Assembly (NCBI GenBank): GCA_029204225.1 | Contig: CM055093.1 | Span: 23,171,912-23,235,911, forward strand | Direction of reading: 5' to 3' | Length of the DNA: 64,000 bases | DNA from: Diphasiastrum complanatum | Taxonomy: Eukaryota > Streptophyta > Lycopodiopsida > Lycopodiales > Lycopodiaceae | Shown: in pieces, positions 24,571-35,928 of the stretch | How the letters are laid out: each line of letters begins with the position of its first letter | Position numbering within the stretch: the stretch's first letter is position 1 | Position numbers and translations under genes: made by a program | Notes under the pieces: model-generated | Seen by the model: only the letters and a program-made list of their open reading frames with translations | The model's database searches: none | Told to the model about the DNA's origin: nothing

Positions 24571-27500
24571 TTACTCCTCATTGTTGTACTAAATTAGAAG
24601 AACATACACCACATTAAAGCTTTTCAAACATAATAAAATGACGTACTAGAACTGCATGGATGTTAATATAAGACAATAGTTTTTAACAATCAAAGATGTA
24701 TGCATTTGCATCAATAAACATGACTTACCCCATACTGCATATCTCAATAATATCAAACATTCATTTTCTAACTTTCCTACTTACTCATGATCATTGCATA
24801 TTTAAAAAAAAAAAAAACATGAAAAAAATGTCAAGATGTTTTCTTACATGTCACAACAATTATGTAGTCATAGTTAAAGTTATTAGGATTGGGCACATGC
24901 TTTTCCATAATGTGGTGTATGAAAATAGTACAATATTCTAAAGTCTTACTTAGTTATGTTGTCATTGCCAACATATCAAAGGTAATCCATATGAAAGGTC
25001 TTGCATTCTTTAGCATTATGTAGACATCAATTCATGATACATTTGTTGATCATATTTAAACAATCTTATGTACGACATTTGGAAACATCAAAGAAGTCTC
25101 AAAAACTTTTAGCCTATTGTTTTTGGATAAATATACCTATTGAATATAGTTTCATCACAAATATATTCACAGATCATTCTTTAATGGTTCATGTATTCAA
25201 GGCATTTTTGTCGGCATGTGTATAATTTAAATGTTCATAGCATGATTGTTCTCAATCAAAAATTGAACATGCTTGCCAACCATCAAATATTTTTCTTTCT
25301 TTTAGATCTTATCATATTTATTGTTTAAATAAGTAATTCTATGGAAAATGCTAAAAGTCAAACAAGTTCTACTAGTAGTGAAGTTCTCCTATATCGATTA
25401 TTGTAACAAGATCTTATTTTGTGATAAGAAAATTTTGTTGCAAAGTCTTTATTTTTCTAATTTACATCCCAAGTCTATTATTGTTGTAGCATTCACTAGT
25501 AAAAATGATGGTGCTCCTAGATATTGAAGAAATAAATTTGTGACTTGTCTGCATACACATGCACTATTCCCTACATCTAGTCTCTTTGTTACAAAATTAT
25601 TTGAGACACTAGCTTTCATTATGTGCAATATGTACATTGTGCATCCACATATTGGGTTGCAAGATATGTACATTATGCATCCACACATTGGGCCTTGCCA
25701 AATTGGCTGCGAGATCTCTCTTTTGGTAACATTCAAAACTAGAGCTTGTGCATTTGTGGATACATCAACCAACCTCATCCAACTTGGCTATGCAAGGGAT
25801 GCCAAATAATTTAGAGGGCTTTATAAAATTTAGAATAAGGGCAGATACGAGACATTAAAATATCAAGATCACATTCAACATACAATTATTTCCTTGTTGT
25901 GTACTCATGTGAAACCTATCACATTAAGCACTTCAAGATAAGTACAATATCCATTTGTCAACAACAAACTCATTAATGATGTTATTGAATCATTTTATTT
26001 TTAGATTTTATGCATCAACAATCTATGGCTATATTTGTAGATGACTATAATCATTGAGTGGTTGATTGTAGCTTCGAAGAGCACATTTTTAGTAACATTG
26101 GAAAAAATATTTTAACATACTAATAATCGACTTCCTCTTTACTATAAGAATTTATATGGAGAATCAAACACATTGCTTTTATTTAGTTTGACATACATAT
26201 AGTGTGTGCTTCATAAATTGTTGAATATGAACATTGAGTGGTTTGGACCTTGCTTTCAAAATGTGTATAAATGACAAGTAGCATGGCACATTTTTTTTTT
26301 TCATATTCTTATGCCACCAAAAAGAATAGTGATGTTGCTACTTTGTACACATAACAAACTTCACAAAATGGTAGACATAAACTATATATTACCTATGTTG
26401 GAGACCATTGTTTTACAAATATTCCTAGATATCATTTATACTATATCTGATTGCCGCATAACATGTACTTGGTGTGAAACTCTTCAAAATTTTCTTCTCT
26501 CAATTTTTAACACTCTTATCAATACAAATAAATGTAGACTACAACTACCAAACTTTTTCTCCTTGTTCTATTTGAATTGATGTATCTAAGATATATGGGA
26601 AAATGGCATGCCATAAATCTTATTCTAGAGTTGTGATCTTGAAATAGTCATTGATTTATTGTATTGTTGTTTTCATAAAGTTCACATGGTACATCTTCAT
26701 AATTTCTCATTACAATGTCCAAAGAATTGTGTCGCATACAATATAGGCAATATTTCAGGCAAACAAAAACTATTTGACATTTTTTCTAGATTTCATTAAT
26801 CATTATCTCTGTACCAAAATTTTAAAAACATGAGCCTGTAGCATCATATAGAAATCAAAAAATGGGAGAAGGGTGAATAGGGGGGTGGGGGAAGGGGGGC
26901 CGCTAAAATTTACAAATTTGTAACCAAAATTATATAGAAATGTCTTCTTTTGGTTATGTTTTAATGAAGACCCTTTGACTCAATATTCATTATTCTTGTA
27001 TTGAATATCTATCAGTGTTAGGACGTCCAAACTCAACACCATCACTAATCTCTTCAAAAGAGAAAATGTACATTATGCACCCACTTCATCACTATCAAAC
27101 AAGAACTCTCTCTTCATCTATGTGCAATCAAATTTGGCTTCATTTCATCCATTTGTCCTTCTGGAGAAGCATCCATCTTGATCATGCCCACCTTAGTTGG
27201 AAGTCATTGTTTGGTTATCTCTTTTGTTGCTTTCTGATATGAGATCTTTTCAAATGGAAATCATATGCAATAATTTTATTATCTTGAAGGCAAAATACAA
27301 TTGTACAGAGATGACTCTTTTCTCCCTCACTTTTCTTTTTTGGCAAAAAGACTAAAAACCATTTTGGAGACATACTTTTCCTTATGTGTCACAACTATTT
27401 GTCTAATGAAACCAGTAAGTCACAATATATTTGATTTTTTTTTTTCATATTTCACCAATTCAGCACACGTGACTCGCGAAACGATGTCCAAGTGGATCAT

Positions 27501-27898
27501 CATCAACAAGAGTTACAACTATTGCACTAGTATTAATGTCTTGGGAATTTTTCTCCACAAGTTTGCATGCTCCTATTGCATTTGAGAGATTTTTTTGCAT
27601 CCAAATATATTTCTTATGTGGGTGCATGGAATTTTGAAACATCTCTTGAAAATTTGGATTTAGATCTACTAGTAGGGACTAATGGACCCTAGGAGTCTAC
27701 TTGAATCCTATACTTCTAGAAACATAAAACAAATTTGTTTTGTATAACTCGGTGATAAGTTGCTTGGCCAATTGTGCATTGTGGTCTACTGGTTATATGA
27801 CTACCAATGATCTAAAGGGCTTCATGTGTTGTTTGGCTTAACTAATCTATGAAGTGAGAGATTTTCCAACGTCCTCATCTGCGCCAACATTCCTGATT
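24571..27898. other. AT-rich intergenic, one small tandem duplication
   Basis: No gene recognised. At 25628-25696 a ~41-base unit (ATATGTACATT(G/A)TGCATCCACA plus CATTGGG) is present twice. A related word (ATGTACATTATGCACCCAC) recurs at 27066. The open frames here have no family features and a composition like the surrounding DNA. Confidence 0.45.
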
Positions 27899-28075
27899 TG
27901 CTGACCGTATATACTATGTATAGTTGTGACAACAGCCATATACTTCCAAGTACAATGGCTTTCCTAATTAGGTGACAAACATTCAATGTAGTTAATACAC
28001 GGATGAAATCTATAAATAGATCATCCAAGCACAAATTATTGGTTGCTCCATCCATGAGACGTATTATTTGAGCCT
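27899..28075 (-). repeat. Dispersed repeat, inverted copy of 51655-51830
   Basis: Read on the minus strand, it matches the plus strand at 51655-51830 through blocks such as GATGATCTATTTATAGATT, GTGTATTAACTACA-type, TTGTCACCTAATTAG and GTACTTGGAAGTATATGGC. One frame of this copy stays open (28055-27822), giving LDDLFIDFIRVLTTLN-like residues. The other copy has stops. It could be a fragment of a transposon ORF or of a retroelement LTR. Confidence 0.65.
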
Positions 28076-28229
28076 CCCAGTTACGCCATCGATTTTTGGT
28101 TGTAATTGCTATTTGTATTGTGCTTCAATGTAATATAGCAGCAACAACTTTTATCAGTGTATAATGTAGATGAATGCTTGTTGTGATTGAATGCACTTTA
28201 TTGTTGTTTGATCGCGCTTGTTTACTCAC
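28076..28229. other. Unassigned spacer
   Basis: It contains a T/A-rich segment with AATGTAATATAGCAGCAACAA, possibly an LTR edge. Nothing further is seen. Confidence 0.3.
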
Positions 28230-29053
28230 TATGATCTAAACATGGACGTCCATGACTCCTCAGTTTCTGATCAGACGATGTTGATCCAACTGTGGATATC
28301 CCTTCTGGGTAGCACAATTTGAGCCGTCGATCTTGTAACTCCTCTATCCAACGGATCTGAGCACTTATGTGCACCAATGGAGAGTCTTGTAGACACTGTC
28401 CACTTCGAAACACTATGGTTTCACTTTGGTTCCACGCGTGAACAGTTCGCGACCTCCCTGTCTACGGCCGTGCCTCCCCACACTCGTTTTCTAACTCGCC
28501 TATGGATCGATTTGAGCACAATCTGAGGCCTGGAGCAGGGTCGCCCTACTGATCCCAAGTCTGTAGAGTGTTCACTCAAGAAATTCCGTGGAGAAACGGT
28601 GATTTTAGCTCAACTTGACAAAGTGGCTTTTTTCACCTTTTACCGCAAATCTGCTAGGTTAACTGTATGGAGACAAATCTCTGACATAAACCTCAGAATC
28701 TCTCCATGGCTGGTTGACAATGTACTTAGCTTCTTTCCTGTCCTTACGGCATCCAAAACGGTGCACAAACAGCGAAGAAATCACCAGTTATGTATAAAAA
28801 CCGTAACCCCAAACCCGGTTTCAATTTTCAGCTGACTTCAAAATTGTCAATTTTTCACCAAAATTTTCCGTGTCTGATGCTATGCACAGGCTAGTACTCC
28901 CTCTGTTGAGCTTGGCAAGCCTCTATAAACTAGAAACCGTGCACCAATGCTTCTCTTTCCGTCTTCAACCCGCCGTAAACCCCGAACTCTCAGAAGACAG
29001 TTCTCCCGAAACTCTCTTCAACAGCGATGCTGTATTGTGTACACTCCCTATAC
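28230..29053 (-). repeat. Non-coding retroelement leader (LARD-like)
   Basis: On the minus strand this follows a perfect PBS, where gag would be expected. About 800 bases show only short frames with no gag motif. The sequence is noticeably more GC-rich than its surroundings. A large non-autonomous LTR derivative or a long 5' leader fits. Confidence 0.45.
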
Positions 29054-29066
29054 GGCTCTGATACCA
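29054..29066 (-). other. Primer-binding site
   Basis: Minus-strand TGGTATCAGAGCC, a full match to the initiator tRNA-Met PBS seen at the other elements. Confidence 0.8.
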
Positions 29067-29077
29067 ACTTAGAATTT

Positions 29078-29354
29078 GCTTTGCACAGGAACACAGATTA
29101 TGATACACAGTAACACAGACAGAAAACACTCTCCACAGCAAGCTCACATAGCAACTGTATTTCTCAAAATGAAATTACACAGTACATATAGTTGTTCACT
29201 CAGACAACCCATGCATGACCCAGGTTGTCGTTGGCGGGACGCGTGTCCCGTCGACTAGCCTCGTGGCGAGGCCAACTGATCCTTATCCACTGATAGGACC
29301 CACAGTACAGTAACACAGTGATTCTACTTTAATTCTAACTAATCTGCCAACATC
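29078..29354 (-). repeat. Putative short LTR next to the PBS
   Basis: The DNA beyond the PBS begins TGCTTTGCACAGG on the plus strand (TG end) and runs to about ...CCAACATCA, where coding copia sequence on the other strand starts. It is ACACAG-rich near its start and carries a CG-rich palindromic stretch (GGGACGCGTGTCCCGTCG) at 29236. The end is uncertain because no second LTR copy is visible. Confidence 0.4.
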
Positions 29355-30727
29355 AACGGAGGGAGCGGACCCTGAGCATCCAGAACAAGATGTTCAAATT
29401 CCAGATGGATAGAGTGACTATTCAGACGATGAGCAGCAAGACGTGCAACCTGTACCCAGGACACCTTCTACTCACCACAATTCAATAGTCAACAAAGGCA
29501 AAAAACTTGACAAAGGCAAGGCCATCGATCTTACTGCAGACTCTCCAAGAAGATCCACGAGAGAAAGAAGAGCCTATCAGATTTGTGCCTGATAGCTCAG
29601 CTTCTGTATTAGAAGAGTCATGTGGATTTGGCAGAGAACCTCAAACGTATGAGGAAGCTATCAATTGTCCAGATAAATACAAGTGGATTAAATCAATGGA
29701 AGACGAGATGAATTCCATGGAGCAGAACAAAGTCTGGAGTCTGGAGCCATTACCAACAAACAGAAAGATTGTAAAGTGCAAGTGGATTTTCAAATACAAG
29801 TATGGACCTGATGGCAACGTATCAAAGTATAAGGCCAAATTGGTAGCCAAAGGTTTCTCTTAGAAGTATGGTGTTGACTATACTGAAACCTTTTCTCCAA
29901 TCATAAAGCATTCATCCATACGCCTACCATTTGCATATGCAGCAGCATACAGTCTCAAGATACACATAGTGGATGAAAAGACCACCTTCTTACATGGCGA
30001 GTTGAATGAAGAGGTCTACATGGACCAACCACCAGGATTCATCTGCTCACGACTACGCTTGCCGAATGCAAAGAAGCATATACAGACTGAATCAATCTGC
30101 CAGACAGTGGTATAAAAAGAAGGATCACACCCTCAGATCCTTAGGATTTTTACCATTAATGGCCGACTACAATGTCTATACAAAGGTCACAGATGGAGAA
30201 ATCATAATCATTGATGTCTACGTTGATGACACTTTGATTCTGTCCAGAGAAGAGACGACCTGATTTCTTAGGTGAAGCATGATATTTCACAACATTTCGA
30301 AATATCAGACCTAGGGGAAGCAAAATGCTATCTAGGATTGTAGATTGACAGAGATCTTGATGAAGGGAAGCTGTATCTTCACCAGTCAAGATACATCCAG
30401 AAAATCATTGATGATTTTCAAATGACAGACTGCAAGGGAGCTAACACACTGGTGTCTGAAACGATTCAAATGAAATAGGACTGCCCGCAGAATGCAGAAG
30501 AGCAAGAAGCCATGCAGAACGTGCCCTACAGGAGGTTGATCGAATCTCTCATGTACTTGGCAGATAATAGATAAGAGATTTGGTTGAGAAAGATCGAAGA
30601 TCGAGTTTGTTCCAACGAAGCAAATGGTGGCTGATATCTTCACGAAGCCTCTTGACAAGGCAAATTTTGAGAAGCAGCGTGCAAGCCTAGGAATAAAAAA
30701 AATACCAGCTTTGAGAGAGAGCTGAAG
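29355..30727 (+). pseudogene. Copia element F: RT and RNase H end
   Basis: A Ser/Asp-rich linker (29355-29575; PRRSTRERRA) precedes reverse transcriptase. RT blocks seen: YEEAINCPDKYKWIKSMEDE, KCKWIFKYKYGPDG, SKYKAKLVAKGFS, VDYTETFSPI, a HGELNEEVYM-type block, and the catalytic YVDD at 30219-30230 (IIIIDVYVDDTLIL). After the RT palm the RNase H domain is mostly deleted. The conserved polyprotein end survives (IEFVPTKQMVADIFTKPLDK, about 30605-30660). Several stops (29862, 30115, 30261) and at least three frame changes make it non-functional. Its orientation is opposite to the leader/LTR just upstream, so the two are separate insertions. Confidence 0.88.
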
Positions 30728-31660
30728 AAACTAAGAATTTCTATCCTTCAAAGCCTTAGCATTTTTCTTAGTCTTTCCTTGCTGTTTTTCCTGACTGTTG
30801 CATTTTGAACTACGTTTCGCACAGTCTACATTTTTGAACTGTTTCGTCACACAGTTCACAATTTTTGGTCATGAGGAAAATACACCACTAAGTCAAAAAC
30901 ACTTAGAAAATAATTCTGGCCAACTGTCCCGACACTGTCACATTTTTCACATATAGAAAAAAATGCGACACTCTCTTATAAATGCCTTAAAGATGTTCTC
31001 TGGCGTACTGTCACGTTTTTCACATTTTGGGAAAAGCGACACTGTCTTTAAATGCCTTAGAAATGTTTTTTAGGCCTGTCACACTTTTTCATCCTTCGGG
31101 AAAAAGGGACGCTGTCAGGTTTTTTTGCTCTTCGAAAAAGCGACACTGTCTCCAAATGCCTTCCTTGAAAATGCAACATTGCCCTTGAAAATGCGACACT
31201 ACCCTTAAAATCACGAAGGCGTCTTTTAGCAAAATGCGAAGGTTTGCAGCGCGAAGTAACGAGCAGAAAGCAGCTAATGCACGGAGGACGATGATAGGAA
31301 ACTAGAATCAGTTTTGATTAAGCCTAATTCATTTCTTTTTATTAAAGCTTTAACTTAATAAGTTTCCTAGATTGATCACATAAAAAGATCAATGAAGGAT
31401 ACAGTAAACAAGAGGATAGAGATCACAGACGCAGAATATACAGAACTGTAAAAGTTTGAGATAGTGTTAGAGTGAGTTTACAGATAAGCAGTAGCTAGGC
31501 AGTAGCTAGTCATATTACTCGTGAGAGAGAACATCTCGCTTGCGCCAATGCGCTGATCTGGGAAACAGACATCGCTTAAGAAAAATATTGTAAATTCAGT
31601 TTTGATAGTAGAAAGCGATTTTTGCAATGCTCTGTTCTGCATTGTGTATGATCTACAATA
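30728..31660 (+). repeat. 3' LTR region of element F with GCGA repeats
   Basis: It follows the polyprotein stop directly. Between 30,935 and 31,240 it carries repeated GCGACACT(G/C)(T/C)C and AAATGCCTT words. A block at 31517-31556 (TTACTCGTGAGAGA..., then GCCAATGCGCTG) is conserved at 61671-61710 in another LTR. Terminal bases are not certain; GAGAGAGAG just before 30724 may be the polypurine tract. Confidence 0.55.
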
Positions 31661-32865
31661 TTGGAATGCATGCTAGCAGTAGATAACTTTCCGTTGTTGT
31701 TTTACTCAACATTATCTGCTGTTTACAAGTTTAATCTTGTAATTAAAAAGCTTGATTTGTTAAGTACCAATTGGCTCTCACACAGGAGACATTTTCCTTG
31801 GCCATTTACGATGGCAACTCAATTGGTCCATTTAATAGCATTCAAGTTCTAGAAAAACTCTCCATGATTTGACATTTAATAACGCATGTATTGAGTTCTT
31901 TCTACATATTTCATACCATAAGAAATTTATCAAGTAGTTGAACCATGAATGCACCTATGAATTGGTTGAGCTTCAAGCCTTGTTCAACCTTTGGCACCAA
32001 AGATCTACATGAATAATTATTACATCAACTCAACACAACCAGTCTAGACTCCTATCATAGTTATACATGTGCTGAATAGAATACCTTCATGACAATTTTT
32101 GCACAACATATATAGATTATCTTGAAAAACATTCTTCTCCCAACATTTTATTTCATTTTGATAGTTCCATAAAACATCTCAGCAGATGATGGTCAACCAT
32201 GAAATTATGATCCAAGTTTTCATCCTTGAAAATGTGCCAAAGGGCCTTCGAGCATAGATAGGAGAAAATAATGATAAAAAAGAACTCCGTTGAGATTTTA
32301 TAGGGTAAGTTAGATAACTTTAGAGAAACAATATAAAAAAAACTGAGCACCCTCAATTGTTGTATTGTCATTATAGATAATTGATCAACAGGTTTAACTA
32401 AATGTGGAAGTAGAGTACATTATGAATGTAGTGATTGCAACGCTCAAAATCAACGTGCGAAGCAAGGGGGAAGAAAGCCCAACTTACGAGCTTGGTTACA
32501 TTGTGCATGAAATAAAACTTTTCATAACTACAACTACGATCCTGCAATATTTGCATATTTTACAAGGTGATTGATGTATCACAAGAAGCTTTGCTTTATG
32601 CACATCATTCCAAATTGTTGAAAAATCTAAAAAAAAAGTGTATTTTAGAAGATTTAAAATAAAAATAAAAAAACTCATTTCAGTGTTAAAAATGCACCTA
32701 GGAGTGACGCCTTAGCTTTTAGCAAATTGTCACAATAGATTACAGCTACCAAGGCAAAGCTAAAAAATCATCCTTAGCAATAGTGTTTGTTTTGTACTTC
32801 ATAGGGTACATTACGTTTTGGGTCATGTACCATACCTCTCAATCCAAGCCATGCAAGCTAGGGAA
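31661..32865. other. Intergenic
   Basis: AT-rich, no gene or structured repeat seen. Confidence 0.5.
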
Positions 32866-33430
32866 TGGAGGCAACCACCACACCTATGTTGAAGACAACT
32901 GTAGCGGCCTTGGTTCACTTGTCACGCATAGATTCGTTCCCAAGGGAATAGTGCTTCCCTTGTGAAGTTAGCTTGCAAATCCTACTCTAACTACACCTAG
33001 ATTAACCACATCTAACTATCCACCCTACTTTAACCACAAACATGAGAAGGAAGAATAGATTACAATGGGGGAGGTGCTTACATCCTATCCTCTCTACTCT
33101 CTTAGAAATCATTAACAACATGCAAGTAGAGAGAAGAAGCAAATACAAAATCACATGATTCATGTGAGTTCTAATTTGGGCCCTTTTAGCTTTTTAATTA
33201 ACAACTTGACTTAGGGCCTCTAATGTCATTTAGGCCCCTAGTCACTTATTCCTAATTTTACAAGTTCTACAAAACCAAATTACGTGCTCATTGGGTTGGG
33301 CTTATACACGCAGAAAGCCAGTGCCCTCACACTTATTGCTCTACATGTATAGTGTACTGTGGTGGGGCCCACTTGGTAAGCTTAGCCAATAGTACTTTAG
33401 TGACGGGACCCACTAAGTGCCCAACAACAA
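32866..33430. repeat. Dispersed non-coding repeat copy
   Basis: It has the same succession of elements as 7.9-8.5 kb and 5.5-6.5 kb: CTAACTACAC-type words, a GAGAAGGAAGAATAGA block, an ACATGATTCATGTGAGTTC-like word (compare 8440), then TTGGGTTGGGCTTATACACGC (compare 5585 and 6490). No coding content. Confidence 0.45.
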
Positions 33431-33817
33431 CCGAAGATGAGCAATAACCACAAGCTACCACAAAGCTCATATCAAAATGAAGCTAAAAAATGATGAATAA
33501 CATTATGGAAGATGGAGAGAACATGGATTCATGTGATGGGGCACATGAGACCTAACAAGATCAAGATTTTAAGGCTCACATCACAAAGGAGGAAGAGGAG
33601 ATGGAACTCCCAAGTTCTCTCAATTGCAAATGAGCCAAAAGATCCCAAAAGTGACATCTCTTGTTATAGACAATCCCCTAGCTTAACTAAACATAACTAT
33701 CTTGGAAGATAGATAGCCCTTGTAAAGTCTTAATAGGTGTATGTGCCCTTGTTGACCTATTATCCTTATTTAAGTACTTTGGGAGCCAAATGAGGGAACC
33801 GCCTTGTTCTTAATGCT
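33431..33817. other. Intergenic
   Basis: No feature supported. Confidence 0.4.
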
Positions 33818-33896
33818 GATAGCTCCTTTTGGGCCTAACAAAGTATAAATTGGATAATATAGTGCATTATAAGTCTGATGTACTAAAAGTACATGA
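33818..33896. repeat. Left copy of an ~80-bp direct repeat
   Basis: GCTCCTTTTGGGCCTA(A/G)CAAAGT to TGATGTACTAAA.(G/T)TACATGACA is repeated at 35851-35928 in the same orientation with about ten differences. The two copies enclose the gene fragment and hairpin at 33.9-34.9 kb. Confidence 0.85.
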
Positions 33897-33904
33897 CACT
33901 CTTC

Positions 33905-34563
33905 CTACTTAAACATTTTTGTCCTAAAAAATGAAGACGCTTGTTTGATTAACTTGATTACCTCGGTTAAGTAGTTAAGATTGAGGATGTCGCATCCAAA
34001 GCTTGTTGCATCATTAAAAATCCAAGCTGTTGAATTGAATCCATTTGTTAACTTCAGTTTGCTGACATCATTCGGGAACTCAGCATTGTAGAGAACATAC
34101 ATGGTTGCAAGTTCGGAAAAGTTATATTGTTCTCTTTCAAAGGAGTTGCCAGCTCGTAGTAACCTTCTTTGTTTGATAGGGCCATCAAGCCGTCAATGAG
34201 AGAATCCTCGTAGTTCAGCATAAATTCATTTGCGTCATGAGTTGGTGGTTGAGCCGTAAAATGTCCAGTGTCTGCACAAGACAAAATGACATGACGCTCA
34301 GATCCATCTTGGCCCCGAGTCATGAATTCAACACCGTCGAAAACCATTTCGTCTTGAAGGTAGATACCGTGGACACCAAGGCTTTCAACATGGTCCATGG
34401 AGAATTCGGGGTCGCCTAATGACTTAGTGGGTATTACCACAAAGGCTTTCACATGAAGCCCACTGGAGCTTGACCTTTGAAGTCTTTTCCAACCTCTAGT
34501 AAGATATAACGGAGAGGCATTCTCGAAGGGCCTGGAGAAAGTTTGGTTAGCAGTGTAGAAAGC
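33905..34563 (-). pseudogene. Terminal exon of an unrecognised gene, frameshifted
   Basis: A good acceptor (TTTGCAG) precedes 34563. The exon then encodes about 150 residues in one frame (AFYTANQTFSRPFENASPLY, HVKAFVVIPTKSLGDPEFSM, MVFDGVEFMTRGQDGSERHV, FMLNYEDSLIDGLMALSNKE). Near 34116, in a TTTTCC run, the frame breaks and continues in another (LATMYVLYNAEFPNDVSKLK) to a stop at 33905. One missing base explains it, so this is either a pseudogene or a sequence error. The compositional quality says it was a real protein. I recognise no domain. Upstream exons were not found. Confidence 0.55.
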
Positions 34564-34760
34564 CTGCAAACAAAAAGAGTTCAAAAAACCTAAAGTCAGT
34601 AAAATACTAGTTAAATTTAAATACAATTTAAACTTGTGGGCCCAAGCTTTAAACCCAAACCAAATGTTAAGTTTTTTTTTTAATTTTTTTTCTAGGCCCC
34701 CCCACTCCCGCCGTGGCGAGAGGAGGACCCCATACCCAAACTAAATATTAGGTTTTTTTT

Positions 34761-34913
34761 ATGTTTTTTTAAGCCTAACCAAGTTTGTTGTGATCTTAGG
34801 CAAAACTAAGTCTGGATATGAGTGGAGTCTTGGTTTTTAAAAAGGACTCCACCCATACCCAGACTTAGTTTTGTCTGAGATCACAACAAACTTGGTTAGG
34901 CTTAAAAAACATA
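34761..34913. repeat. Strong hairpin, ~72-bp arms
   Basis: Plus-strand 34761-34832 (ATGTTTTTTTAAGCCTAACC...) pairs with 34840-34913 with about five mismatches and a loop under 15 bases. The stem includes AAGTTTGTTGTGATC and AAAACTAAGTCTGG. It could be a small foldback element or an origin of hairpin RNA. Confidence 0.85.
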
Positions 34914-35850
34914 GGATCTTTACGAAAGAAGATTCAAGAAATAGACCTTCATTAAAAAATATGTTAGTCTTTCGTTCATAAGGAAGTTAGTTAGGCTAAG
35001 GATCTTAAGCCTTGTTTTGCTATGGTCAGGCGCTGCATATACTCTCCAAGGAAACAAACAAAGGAGAGAAAGAAATACATATAGAACCCTGCCAGGTCAA
35101 CAATCCGCACATATGTGTTTAAAAACGAATTTCAAAATGCCAACATGTTTGGATCAATGACGGGGCGCAGTAAGTAGAATAAACAAGAAGCAAAAAAGTA
35201 GATTGCTGAGGTGTCATTGAGAAAAGATAAACGAGACATTTTCACATGGATTGATGACATGGACGAAGCTCGTTAATAGTATATATAAAGAGGTGCTCCT
35301 CATTTTAGTTTTCAAAATTTTAGTTTTCACTTAGTCTCTCTTTCAAACAAAAGCCCTCAGCAACCACCTCAAACATGACAGGGTTAGAATTCGTAAAACT
35401 AGTTCAAAAACGAAGCAATCAGGGAGGGCATAAATAGAGATATATATATAACAAAAAGTAGAAGCTGAACCTTCCGCCGCGGCGGGAGGTTTAGCGATGG
35501 CATGAATATTCGGCTTGTTAAGTATACGCGCAACCAAAACTTCCAGAATTCAAAACGTAACTGGACCCTAGGCAAGTCTAAATACGTCCCCAAACATTGA
35601 CTTCAACTTAATATAAACAAAGTTCACTATGGAATACTGATGATACCCGATGCAACTGAAACTATTGAAATTGTTGTCACATACATCTTAATAAACAGCT
35701 GTTTACAGAATCGCATGAAAATATTTTGATGACCTCCACGTTTTGAGACCAGGCAGAACTCCTGGAAAGGCTGAACCTGATTTATTATCTTATTCTATCC
35801 AAGGTTTGGGAGCTAATCGAGGTGTGCTTTACCTTAGGTATTCAACAAAC
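34914..35850. other. Spacer inside the direct-repeat pair
   Basis: No gene seen. At 35470-35493 there is a near-perfect GC-rich palindrome (AACCTTCCGCCG and CGGCGGGAGGTT). Confidence 0.45.
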
Positions 35851-35928
35851 AGCTCCTTTTGGGCCTAGCAAAGTTTACATTAGATATTATAGTGCATAAT
35901 AAGCCTGATGTACTAAACTTACATGACA
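35851..35928. repeat. Right copy of the ~80-bp direct repeat
   Basis: Same-orientation partner of 33818-33896. The spacing between copies is about 2.0 kb. Confidence 0.85.
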
